Source: Alphaproteobacteria bacterium (GTDB lineage Bacteria > Pseudomonadota > Alphaproteobacteria > Bin65). From it: a DNA stretch of 64,000 nt. Below are positions 1 to 7,036 of this stretch, in pieces. Positions within the stretch are counted from its first letter, which is position 1, and each line of letters starts with the position of its first letter. The translations under genes were made by a program, and so were the position numbers. The DNA is taken from assembly GCA_022819985.1 (NCBI GenBank), contig JAJEGH010000012.1:1-64000 (forward strand). The letters run 5' to 3'. The notes beneath the pieces were generated by a model. It was not told the origin of the DNA, made no database searches, and saw only the letters and a list, made by a program, of their open reading frames with translations.

Positions 1-533
1 TCGAAGCGCCGGGCGTTGAAGACCTGCGGGATGAGGCAGACATCCGCCATGGTGATCGCGTCGCCGAAGCAGCATGCGCCCGCCGTCCGGGCGAGTTCCG
101 GCTCGATGCCGCCGAAGCCTTCGGCGATCCAGTGCCGGTACCAGGCGAGCACCTGGTCCTGGCTGCACCCCATCTGCCGGCGGAGATAGATCTGGATGCG
201 GAGGTTGTTCACCGGGTGCATGTCGCAGGCGATCAGGCCGGCCAGCGCGCGGACGCGCCCCCGCTCGACCGGGTCCTTCGGCAACAGTGGCGGCTCCGGG
301 TGCGTCTCCTCCAGATATTCGAGGATCGCGAGCGACTGCCCGAAGACCGTGCCGTCCACCTCCAGCGCCGGCACGAGGCCCTGCGGGTTCTTCGCGCGGT
401 AGGCCGCCTGTTTGTGCTCGCCGCCGCCGCGCGAGAGATGCACATAGGCGGACTCGTGGGGTACGCCCTTGAGGTTGAGCGCGATGCGCACCCGGTAGGC
501 GGCCGTGCTGCGCCAGTAGGTGTAATGGATCAT
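1..533 (-). CDS. maiA: Maleylacetoacetate isomerase (zeta-class GST), 3' end cut by window edge
   Basis: Cytosolic glutathione-dependent isomerase that converts maleylacetoacetate to fumarylacetoacetate in tyrosine/homogentisate breakdown. The visible 177 residues open with the zeta-GST signature YWRSTAAYRVRIAL, where the S9-T10 region is the glutathione-activating site. A thioredoxin-fold GSH-binding part follows, with PQGLVPAL and the SLAILEYLEE turn, then the start of the all-helical C-terminal domain. The family is usually about 210-215 residues, so roughly 35 are missing beyond the left edge. The ATG at 531-533 directly precedes the signature and fits the family start. The family is clear; the substrate is inferred because the other pathway genes are not in view. 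Confidence 0.9.
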   Translation of the reverse strand, partial: MIHYTYWRSTAAYRVRIALNLKGVPHESAYVHLSRGGGEHKQAAYRAKNPQGLVPALEVDGTVFGQSLAILEYLEETHPEPPLLPKDPVERGRVRALAGLIACDMHPVNNLRIQIYLRRQMGCSQDQVLAWYRHWIAEGFGGIEPELARTAGACCFGDAITMADVCLIPQVFNARRF

Positions 534-834
534 GCGTCCCCAAGCCTCCCGCCGGGCGGTTGCGCCGGCGACTATAGAGGCAATGCGCCGCGACCCCCAT
601 TCGGCTCCGCGGCGCCGCCTCTCGGTGACAGCTTACCACGCTTCTCCCGATCTCATTGCCGGGCTTCCCGCGTGCGCGCGGTCACGGCATTGGGGGGGCG
701 GTTCGAGCGCGAAAATCGGCTCGCAGCCGGTCTCGGCTATTAGCGCCTGCTCCTCCAGCCTGACGCTTTTGTGGCCGCCGGCGCGGCCGGCTGCCAATCT
801 TGACATCATCCGACCAGTCACGAACACTAGTCAG
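534..834. other. Intergenic region, no gene recognised
   Basis: Gap between the divergent maiA and toxin-antitoxin genes. Open frames exist on both strands, but their composition is that of random high-GC sequence and none resembles a known protein. The only structured part is the right end, with a TTGACA hexamer and an ACTAGT palindrome just before the antitoxin start. Confidence 0.5.
800..828 (+). promoter_or_regulatory. Possible promoter of the Phd/VapC pair
   Basis: A perfect TTGACA (800-805) is followed after 17 nt by a weak -10-like AACACT, seven bases before the antitoxin ATG. If used, the message would be almost leaderless. The palindrome ACTAGT at 826-831 overlaps it and could be part of an autoregulatory operator, as is usual for Phd-family antitoxins. 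This is a pattern match only. Confidence 0.25.
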
Positions 835-1074
835 ATGACGGTAATCAACGCATCCGACTTCAAGGCGCGATGCCTCGCCATTCTCGACCGCGTATACGAG
901 ACGGGCGAACGGGTCGTGATCCTGAAACGCGGGCGGCCGGTTGCAGAGTTGACGCGCGCGACCGGCGAGAACGAACGGTACCCTCAGACCGAACTGGAGG
1001 GAACGGTTGTCGTTCTCGACGACGTCGTTGAGCCGGTGTTTCCGGAGGACCGCTGGGACAGCCTGAAGCGGTGA
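835..1074 (+). CDS. Type II antitoxin, Phd/YefM family
   Basis: 79-residue DNA-binding antitoxin. The N-terminal half has the Phd/YefM fold signature: I/V-ASDFKARC-L-LD-V followed by GERVVILKRGRPVAEL, the typical 'rgkPvA.l' strand. The acidic C-terminal tail would wrap the toxin. The ATG at 835 puts the conserved MTVINASDFK at the N-terminus; longer upstream reading gives only low-complexity sequence. It overlaps the following PIN toxin by four bases (GTGA), the usual translational coupling of such modules. Antitoxins of this family normally repress their own promoter together with the toxin. Confidence 0.85.
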   Translation: MTVINASDFKARCLAILDRVYETGERVVILKRGRPVAELTRATGENERYPQTELEGTVVVLDDVVEPVFPEDRWDSLKR

Positions 1075-1469
1075 GGGCGCTGCTGGACACGCATATACTG
1101 CTCTGGTGGCATGGAGACCGCGATCGGCTGTCCCAGCAACAGCGGGAGGCGATCGCGTCCGCAAATGCGGACTCGCCGTTGCTGGTCTCCGATATTTCGC
1201 TGTGGGAAGTGGCGATGCTGCACGACCTGGGCCGCATTCGCCTGGCGATTCCTCTGCGGGAGTGGCTGGAAAAGGCAGTCGCGCGTCCACTGGTGCGGCG
1301 ACAGGGAATCTCGCCGGCGGTGGCGGCCGAACTGGCTTCGTTACCGGACTTCTTTCATCGCGATCCGGCAGATCGCATTCTGGTTGCAACCGCCCGCGTG
1401 ACCGGCGCTACGCTTCTGACCCGGGATCGCAGAATCGTCGAATCGCAACTGGTCGATACGCTGGCCTGA
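1071..1469 (+). CDS. VapC-type PIN-domain toxin
   Basis: 132-residue PIN ribonuclease, the toxin partner of the upstream Phd-family antitoxin. The metal-binding acids are all present: D6 in LLDTHILLWW, E46 in ISLWEVAML, D98/D101 in RDPADRIL and D119 in TRDRRI. It starts at a GTG that overlaps the antitoxin stop codon, so the two are co-translated. PIN toxins of VapBC modules cleave tRNA or rRNA; the target here cannot be read from sequence. With all active-site acids intact, the module is probably functional. Confidence 0.88.
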   Translation: MRALLDTHILLWWHGDRDRLSQQQREAIASANADSPLLVSDISLWEVAMLHDLGRIRLAIPLREWLEKAVARPLVRRQGISPAVAAELASLPDFFHRDPADRILVATARVTGATLLTRDRRIVESQLVDTLA

Positions 1470-1595
1470 TCCCGAAGCGCGGACCGGCGAAGGCTCCGGC
1501 ATGCCGCCTTTGCCGGCGCACGCGGGTCGGCTATGAGTCGGGCTGCGAGGAGCGTCGCGGGAACCCCCGCGCCGCCCGGAAACCGGGAGCCGAAG

Positions 1596-3914
1596 ATGAA
1601 GGAATTCAGGGACGGGCCGCTTGCGGACGAGATGATGGGCGAGGCCTGGCCGGCGGTGCAGCCGGGCGCGGACCCGGTCCTCTACGGCTATGCGGAGCTC
1701 CGCCCGAGCGACCCCGTCGAGGTGCGCAGCCTCCAGACCTTCGAACTGGTCTATACGGTCGGGCGCTATGGCCTGGACGACACGGGCAGCATCCGGGTTT
1801 CGTTCCGTTCGCTGGGGGACTGGGGCAGTCTCCAGATGGACGACCCCGCCGGCTACAACTACGTCACGGCGCGCTCCAGCAAGGGCGTGCCGATCCGGCT
1901 CTCCTACGTCTCGCACGGCGCGCCGCGCCCGCGCTGGAAGGCGCTGACGGCGCATGTCATGGGCGGCTTCCTGCGCGAGGGCGACACCATCCACATCACC
2001 TTCGGCGACACTTCCGGCGGCTCGCCCGGCATGCGGATGCAGACGATGGTGGAAATGGATTTCCAGTTCCGAGTACTCGCCGACGTCTGCGCCGTCGGCC
2101 ACCATGTGCCGATTCCCGAGTCGCCGGCGATTTCCGTCGTGCCGGGGCCGCCGGTCTGCTGGCGCGCCGTGCTGCCGTCGCTGCGTCGCCCCGGCGAGAC
2201 CTTCCAGTTCGGCCTGAAGGCGGAGGATGTCTGGGGCAACCCGACCGACCGGGCGAGCGGGCGGTTCACGCTGGAATGCACCATGCCGGTGTCCGGCCTG
2301 CCGGCAGAAGTCGAATATCCGCTCGGCCGCAAGTCGATCTGCTTCGAGGGCCTCACCGTCGGCGAGCCGGGCACATTGCGCATCGCGGTGCGCGACCCGG
2401 ACGGAGGACTGGCGGCTGAGTCGCACCCGCTCGTGGTCCGCGACGGGCCGTTCGGCGGTTATTGGGGCGACCTGCACGGCCAGAGCGGCGAGAGCATCGG
2501 CATCACCACGGCGCGTCAGTATTTCGACTTCGCCCGCAACAAGTCCTTCCTCGACGCGACCGCCCACCAGGCCAACGACTTCCAGGTCAACAACACCTTC
2601 TGGGAGCATGTGAACGAACTGACGGCGGAGCACCACCAGGACGGCCGCTTCGTCACCTTCCCCGGCTATGAATGGTCGGGCAACACGGCCGTCGGCGGCG
2701 ACAGAAATGTCTATTTCCGCCGCGAGGGCCGGCCGATCCACCGTTCCTCGCACGCCCTGCTGACCGACCGCTCCGACCTCGACACGGACGCGCCCAACGC
2801 CAACCGCCTGTTCGAGATGCTGGCTGGGGAGGACTGTTTCATCTACGCGCATGTGGGCGGCCGCTACGCCGACATCGCCTATGCGCACGACCCGCGCCGG
2901 GAAGCCGCGATGGAGATCCACTCGGCCTGGGGCACCTTCGAGTGGCTGCTGACGGACGGCTTCCCGCTCGGGCACCGCTCGGGCGTGGTCTGCAACAGCG
3001 ACGGCCACAAGGGCCGGCCGGGAGCGAGCTATCCGGGCGCCTCCACCTTCGGGGCCTATGGGGGGCTCACCTGCTTCTACGCGACGGAGCTCAGCCGCGA
3101 CGGCATCATGGACGCCGTGCAGCGCCGCCACACCTACGGCACCACCGGCACGCGCATGCACCTCGATGTCCGCGCCCGGTTCGCCACCGGCGGAAACCTG
3201 TTCGAGCGCGACCCGCACGCCTTCGAGGGCGAGGCGTCCCGGCCCGTCGGCGAGATCATGATGGGCGACATCGCGCAGACGGACGACGGCGCCGTCACGC
3301 TGTCGCTGGAAGTCATGACGCAGGCGCCCATTGAGCGGATCGAGGTCCGCAACGGCACGGAGGTGTTCCGCACGCTCCGTCCCCACGGCGCGGACGCGCT
3401 CGGCTCCCGCATCCGCGTCTTGTGGAGCGGCGCCGAATACCGGGGGCGCGGGCGCGAGACCAACTGGAAGGGACGGGCGCGCTTCCAGCATGCGTCGATC
3501 CTGCGCCTGGAGCCCATCAACGCCTGGAACAAGGAACGGCTGCTGGAACAGAGGGGGCCGGACACGGTCGTGTTCGACGCCATCACCACCGGGAATTTCG
3601 GGGGCTTCGATGCCTGGCTCGACGAGACGCCGGACAGCATGTTCCACCTGACCAGCAATCTCGGCGCGCTCGACCATCCGCTCTCCGAGATCGGCCTCGA
3701 GGACTGGGTGATGGAAGCGGGCGGCCTCGAGCGGCGGATCAGGGTGTTCCGCCTGCCGGACGAGCTCACCTGCCGGGAGTTCTCGACGGAACTGGAGGTG
3801 CCGCTCACTGCGAAGGGCGACAATCCGATCTGGGTGTCGGTGTTCACCGAGGACGGGTTCCAGGCGTGGAGCAGCCCGATGTTCCTCTACCGCGAGGACG
3901 ACTGGCCGCGCTGA
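1596..3914 (+). CDS. DUF3604 family metallohydrolase-like protein
   Basis: About 772 residues, the usual length of DUF3604 proteins. The N-terminal third is beta-rich with no recognisable motif. The DUF3604 core starts near residue 285 with the PHP-like metal motif GYWGDLHGQSGES and continues with FPGYEWSG, IYAHVGGRYAD and NSDGHKGRPG, whose His and Asp residues are likely metal ligands. The C-terminal part is again beta-sandwich-like. No signal peptide is visible. I chose the ATG at 1596 because GGGAG lies six bases upstream; an ATG at 1533 has no such site. No member function is firmly known to me. The position just before a MaoC protein and aconitase X suggests a hydrolytic step in the same catabolic pathway. 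Confidence 0.8.
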   Translation: MKEFRDGPLADEMMGEAWPAVQPGADPVLYGYAELRPSDPVEVRSLQTFELVYTVGRYGLDDTGSIRVSFRSLGDWGSLQMDDPAGYNYVTARSSKGVPIRLSYVSHGAPRPRWKALTAHVMGGFLREGDTIHITFGDTSGGSPGMRMQTMVEMDFQFRVLADVCAVGHHVPIPESPAISVVPGPPVCWRAVLPSLRRPGETFQFGLKAEDVWGNPTDRASGRFTLECTMPVSGLPAEVEYPLGRKSICFEGLTVGEPGTLRIAVRDPDGGLAAESHPLVVRDGPFGGYWGDLHGQSGESIGITTARQYFDFARNKSFLDATAHQANDFQVNNTFWEHVNELTAEHHQDGRFVTFPGYEWSGNTAVGGDRNVYFRREGRPIHRSSHALLTDRSDLDTDAPNANRLFEMLAGEDCFIYAHVGGRYADIAYAHDPRREAAMEIHSAWGTFEWLLTDGFPLGHRSGVVCNSDGHKGRPGASYPGASTFGAYGGLTCFYATELSRDGIMDAVQRRHTYGTTGTRMHLDVRARFATGGNLFERDPHAFEGEASRPVGEIMMGDIAQTDDGAVTLSLEVMTQAPIERIEVRNGTEVFRTLRPHGADALGSRIRVLWSGAEYRGRGRETNWKGRARFQHASILRLEPINAWNKERLLEQRGPDTVVFDAITTGNFGGFDAWLDETPDSMFHLTSNLGALDHPLSEIGLEDWVMEAGGLERRIRVFRLPDELTCREFSTELEVPLTAKGDNPIWVSVFTEDGFQAWSSPMFLYREDDWPR

Positions 3915-3958
3915 TCGAGGGGACGCCGGCATCGGCGCAGGACAGGAGGGCGAGGCCG

Positions 3959-4723
3959 ATGCAAGGGGATGAACTGCTGGAGGCGGGGTTTGCGTTCGAG
4001 ACGGTGGCGTTCTCCGTCGAACGCGCCTTCCAGGAAGCGAAACTCGGCGCGGCCGGCATCGACGCCGGGCGCTATGGAAACCTGGCCGACCCGACCTTCC
4101 TCGGGCATGGCGCGCTCAAGGCCATGCACGAATCCGGCATCTCGATTCTCGGGCAGGTGCATATGACGCAGCGCTTCCGCCTGCATCGCGCCGTGCGCCT
4201 GGACGAGCCGCTGACGGTAGCGGGCGAGGTCATGCGGATCGAGGCCGTGCCGCGGGGGCGGCGGGTCTGGTGCCGGTTCAGCTACCGCGACCGCGAGGGC
4301 AGGGAGGTCTGCCGGACGGAACGCTCCGGCCTGCGCCCCGATCCGGCGCGCAAGCGCGGCCCCGGCGGGGGCGGGGCGCCCGTTCCCGATGAAGACGGCT
4401 TCGAGCAGGTCGCCGAACACCGGCTGACGCCGGAAGGCGTGGCGGCTTACAGCGACGATACGCTGAACGCGATCCACAACGACCCCGAGGTCGCGGCGCG
4501 CTACGGCTTCCGGGCGCCGATAGCCGCGGGCCTCATGGGCATCCACTACTATGTTGCCGCGCTTGCCGGGGACGGCATGCCCGAGCGCCTCGACCTCGCC
4601 ATCCGTTTCCTGCGCCCGATGTTCTGGGACGACCGCCTGAGTCTCCAGCGCCGCAACGGCCGCATGCGCCTCGTCAATCCCGAGGGAAAGCCGGTTTCGG
4701 AGGCAGAATATTCGCTGCCATAG
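3959..4723 (+). CDS. MaoC-like double hot-dog dehydratase/hydratase
   Basis: 254-residue protein with two hot-dog halves. The first half holds PTFLGHGALKAM and QVHMTQRFRLHRAVRLDEPL, resembling the non-catalytic half of fungal-type hydratases. The second holds the MaoC-like stretch with SDDTLNAIHNDPEVAARYGF and PIAAGLMG, where the N..H-D pair matches the R-specific hydratase active-site region. MaoC-family enzymes hydrate or dehydrate acyl-CoA thioesters. AGGAGGGCGAGG lies just upstream of the ATG. It follows the DUF3604 gene by about 45 nt and precedes aconitase X on the same strand, so a common operon is likely. Substrate unknown. Confidence 0.75.
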   Translation: MQGDELLEAGFAFETVAFSVERAFQEAKLGAAGIDAGRYGNLADPTFLGHGALKAMHESGISILGQVHMTQRFRLHRAVRLDEPLTVAGEVMRIEAVPRGRRVWCRFSYRDREGREVCRTERSGLRPDPARKRGPGGGGAPVPDEDGFEQVAEHRLTPEGVAAYSDDTLNAIHNDPEVAARYGFRAPIAAGLMGIHYYVAALAGDGMPERLDLAIRFLRPMFWDDRLSLQRRNGRMRLVNPEGKPVSEAEYSLP

Positions 4724-4788
4724 GCCTGTAGTGCCTGGCATGCCTGGCATGTAAGGTCGCTCCCTGTCGAGGGGAGGGTTCCGGGCCG

Positions 4789-6033
4789 GTGAAGCTGAAC
4801 GACGAAGAGAAGGCCATGCTGGCCGGGGAGACGGGCGAACCCCGGCGCTGGGCCGTGGAGCACATGATGGAGGTCGGGCGCATGTTCGATGCGGCGGACT
4901 TCGTGCCTGTCGCCCAGGCCCACATGATGGCCGACACGGAATCGCTGGGCGAGGCCGGCGTGGCGTTCCTGGAAGGACTTGCGGCCCACCCTGAAACGGA
5001 GCGCCGCGTCGCCGTGCCGATGCTGACCGACCCGCGTGGCGTGGACCTCTCGCACTACCGTCCCCTCGGCCAGACAGAGGAGATGGCGGACCTCGAACGG
5101 CGCACGATCGCCGCCTGCACGGCGCTCGGCATATTGATGACCGACAGCTGCGTCACCTACCAGACGATCATGCCGCCGGTGCGGGGCGAGCATGTCGCTT
5201 ATGGCGATACGGGCGTGGTGATCTACTGCAACAGCGTGCTCGGCGCGCGCTCCAATTTCGAGGGCGGTCCCTCGGCATTGGCTGCCGGCCTCACCGGGCG
5301 GACGCCGCGCTACGGCCTGCATCTCGACCGCAACCGGCGCGCGACCAGGCGCTTCATCGTCAGCGAGCGCCCGGAAGGGCTGACCGATTGGGGCGTGCTC
5401 GGCGGGCTGATCGGGCGGCTCTGCGGCTCCTACTGGGAAGTGCCGGTGCTGGAGGGCATCGAGGGCGCGCCGACCTCGGACGAGATGAAGCATTTCGGCG
5501 CCGCCATGGCGAGCTTCGGCTCGACGCCGCTCTTCCATATCGCCGGCGTGACGCCGGAGGCGCCGGACCTGGAATCGGTCTGCGACGGCCCGCCGCCGGA
5601 GCCGGTCGAGATCGGCCGCGAGGACCTGGAGGGCTTGCGCGGCAATTTCGGCGCGAGCGGCGACGAGGTGGATGTCGTCGTGTTCGCCGCGCCGCAATTG
5701 AGCCATGTGGAGATGGCGCGGGTCGCCGACCTTCTGGAGGACTGCCATGTCCACGAGCGGACGGCGCTGATCGTTTGCACCTCGCCCACCGTGGCGGCGG
5801 ACTGCGAGCGGCTCGGCATCGTCGGGCGGATCGAGGCGGCGGGCGCCGTCGTGCTGCGCGGCACCTGCTTCTACAACCAGTATGCGCGCGAGATCGGCGA
5901 GGCGAACGGCTGGACGCGCCTGCTCAGCAACTCGGTCAAGATCGTCAACATCCTCGGCGGCTACGGCTACCGGCCGGCGCTGGCCAGCATGGAGGACTGC
6001 GTGACGGCCGCGGTGACGGGGCGCGTCCCATGA
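4789..6033 (+). CDS. Aconitase X (AcnX) catalytic subunit
   Basis: 414-residue large subunit of the aconitase X family (DUF521), Fe-S hydro-lyases that include cis-3-hydroxy-L-proline dehydratase and phosphomevalonate dehydratase. Family hallmarks are the GEHVAYGDTGVVIYCNSVLGARSNFEGGPSA-type segment near residue 133 (abbreviated here to GEHVAYGD and SVLGARSN) and RTPRYGLHLD near 171. Candidate cluster cysteines are C121 (TDSC), C147 (YCNS) and C360 (GTC). The usual 'TCTPY' active-site stretch reads SCVTYQT, so this is a divergent member. The GTG start has AGGGGAGGG about ten bases upstream. The stop overlaps the start of the small subunit (ATGA). The exact hydroxy-acid substrate cannot be told from sequence. 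Confidence 0.88.
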   Translation: MKLNDEEKAMLAGETGEPRRWAVEHMMEVGRMFDAADFVPVAQAHMMADTESLGEAGVAFLEGLAAHPETERRVAVPMLTDPRGVDLSHYRPLGQTEEMADLERRTIAACTALGILMTDSCVTYQTIMPPVRGEHVAYGDTGVVIYCNSVLGARSNFEGGPSALAAGLTGRTPRYGLHLDRNRRATRRFIVSERPEGLTDWGVLGGLIGRLCGSYWEVPVLEGIEGAPTSDEMKHFGAAMASFGSTPLFHIAGVTPEAPDLESVCDGPPPEPVEIGREDLEGLRGNFGASGDEVDVVVFAAPQLSHVEMARVADLLEDCHVHERTALIVCTSPTVAADCERLGIVGRIEAAGAVVLRGTCFYNQYAREIGEANGWTRLLSNSVKIVNILGGYGYRPALASMEDCVTAAVTGRVP

Positions 6034-6455
6034 CGCTGCGCCTGCGCTGCCATCCCGGCATCGGGCCGAGGGTCGAGGGCGAGGCGCTGGTCGCGGAAGA
6101 CGACTTCTCCGCCCGCTACGACCTCGACCGCCTCGCCGGCACCTTCTCGCGGCCGGGCCACAAGCTCGCCGGGCTCTCCTATGTGGACAGGGTGCTGGTG
6201 CTGAACACCGCCAAGGGCGGGGTCGCGTCCGCCTGGATGCTGCGCGAGATGACGGAACGCGGCCTTGCGCCGAAGGCGATCCTGTTCAATGCCGCCAACA
6301 CCATCCTGGCGCAGGGCGCCGCGTTTGCCGGCATGGCACTCTGCGACCGCTTCGAGGACGGCGACATCACCCGCCTAATCGCCACCGGCGACCATGTGAT
6401 TGTCGATCCTCCCGTCGGTCTTGTGACGGTGCTGGAGCGGGCGGCGGAACGCTGA
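6030..6455 (+). CDS. Aconitase X swivel-domain subunit (DUF126), altered active-site loop
   Basis: 141-residue partner of the preceding gene; the ATGA overlap implies coupled translation and a heterodimer. The swivel domain supplies the catalytic serine in characterised AcnX enzymes, within a loop of the type GRGSxxGS that follows the VLV strand. Here the same place reads VLVLNTAKGGVASAWML (residues 55-71): the position of the usual Ser is Gly64, although S67 lies three residues on. The rest, from ILFNAANTILAQGA to the terminal VIVDPP strand, keeps the family fold. Either S67 takes over or this is a subfamily with different chemistry. The family assignment is firm; the mechanism is open. Confidence 0.85.
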   Translation: MTLRLRCHPGIGPRVEGEALVAEDDFSARYDLDRLAGTFSRPGHKLAGLSYVDRVLVLNTAKGGVASAWMLREMTERGLAPKAILFNAANTILAQGAAFAGMALCDRFEDGDITRLIATGDHVIVDPPVGLVTVLERAAER

Positions 6456-6529
6456 CACTGCGACGGGGAATTTCGGCTGCTACCGTTGCCTCGCTGAGGG
6501 CGACGGGTATAGACAAACCGTTACTTGCT

Positions 6530-6569
6530 CCCCGCCGGACTCGCCGCAAGGCCCCGGCGGGGTTATTTT
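6530..6569 (+). terminator. Probable rho-independent terminator after aconitase X
   Basis: A nine-base GC stem (6530-6538 pairing with 6554-6562, CCCCGCCGG/CCGGCGGGG) with a 15-nt loop is followed by TTATTTT. It lies 75 nt after the small-subunit stop. The T-run is short but present. It separates the aconitase X operon from the HigA region. Confidence 0.55.
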
Positions 6570-6578
6570 GTGGGGCTC

Positions 6579-6689
6579 ATGCCGGTCGAACCCGAGATCG
6601 AGCGCGCCGTTTCGTTTATTGACGGTCAGAACCTGTTCCGGCACGCCAAGGATGCGTTCGCCCCCGTGCATGAATGTGTCATTCGATGA
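6579..6689 (+). pseudogene. Truncated NYN-domain (LabA/DUF88-like) nuclease frame
   Basis: A 36-codon frame starting at ATG encodes the first strand of a NYN-domain RNase: ERAVSFIDGQNLFRHAKDAF, in which the Asp of FIDGQN is the conserved metal-binding residue. Intact relatives run on for 150-250 residues with further acidic motifs; here the frame stops after PVHECVIR. Its TGA overlaps the ATG of the HigA gene (ATGA). Most likely it is the remnant of a nuclease gene truncated when the region was rearranged, now placed like a leader peptide for higA. The identification rests on a short but characteristic motif. Confidence 0.6.
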
Positions 6690-6985
6690 GGCGGCTTCCG
6701 AACATCCATCCCGGGGAAGTCCTGCTGAAGGAATTTCTCGAGCCGTTGCATCTCAGCCAGAACCGGGCGGCGCGAGAGATGAGCGTGCCGCCGCGCCGCC
6801 TCAACGAAATCGTGCATGGCAAACGCCGCGTAACGGCCGATACGGCGCTGCGGCTGGCCCGATATTTCGGGACTTCGGAGCGCTTCTGGCTCGGTTTGCA
6901 GGCCGATTACGATCTGGAAGAAGCGCGCCGGCTACTCGGAAGCCGTCTGGAGCGTGAGGTAGGGACCGTCGATTTCGCCGCTTGA
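6686..6985 (+). CDS. higA: HigA-family antitoxin (XRE helix-turn-helix), no toxin partner
   Basis: 99-residue cytosolic DNA-binding protein. It begins with the HigA signature LPNIHPGEVLLKEFLEPL and contains a Cro/C1-type helix-turn-helix (LSQNRAAREMSVPPRRLNEIVHGKRRVTADTA, residues about 24-55). It ends with ARYFGTSERFWLGLQADYDLEEAR, typical of HigA/VapI antidotes. A HigB toxin normally lies immediately upstream; instead there is the truncated NYN frame, overlapping by ATGA. No HigB lies downstream. The ATG at 6686 was chosen because it gives the canonical N-terminus; one at 6674 would add four residues. It may act as a stand-alone regulator or be a relic of a broken module. Confidence 0.85.
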   Translation: MRRLPNIHPGEVLLKEFLEPLHLSQNRAAREMSVPPRRLNEIVHGKRRVTADTALRLARYFGTSERFWLGLQADYDLEEARRLLGSRLEREVGTVDFAA

Positions 6986-7036
6986 CGAGGCCGCCATCGC
7001 GCACAAGGCTTTCGCACCCGGCCGGGGGAGGTTGCC

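Noticed and set aside
1341..3932. An 863-codon minus-strand frame
   Set aside because: Antisense to the DUF3604 gene with low-complexity Val/Ala/Arg-Glu composition; no motif, no ribosome-binding site.
4731..4752. Short direct repeat TGCCTGGCA before aconitase X
   Set aside because: Only two nine-base copies, within a short gap; too little to propose a function.
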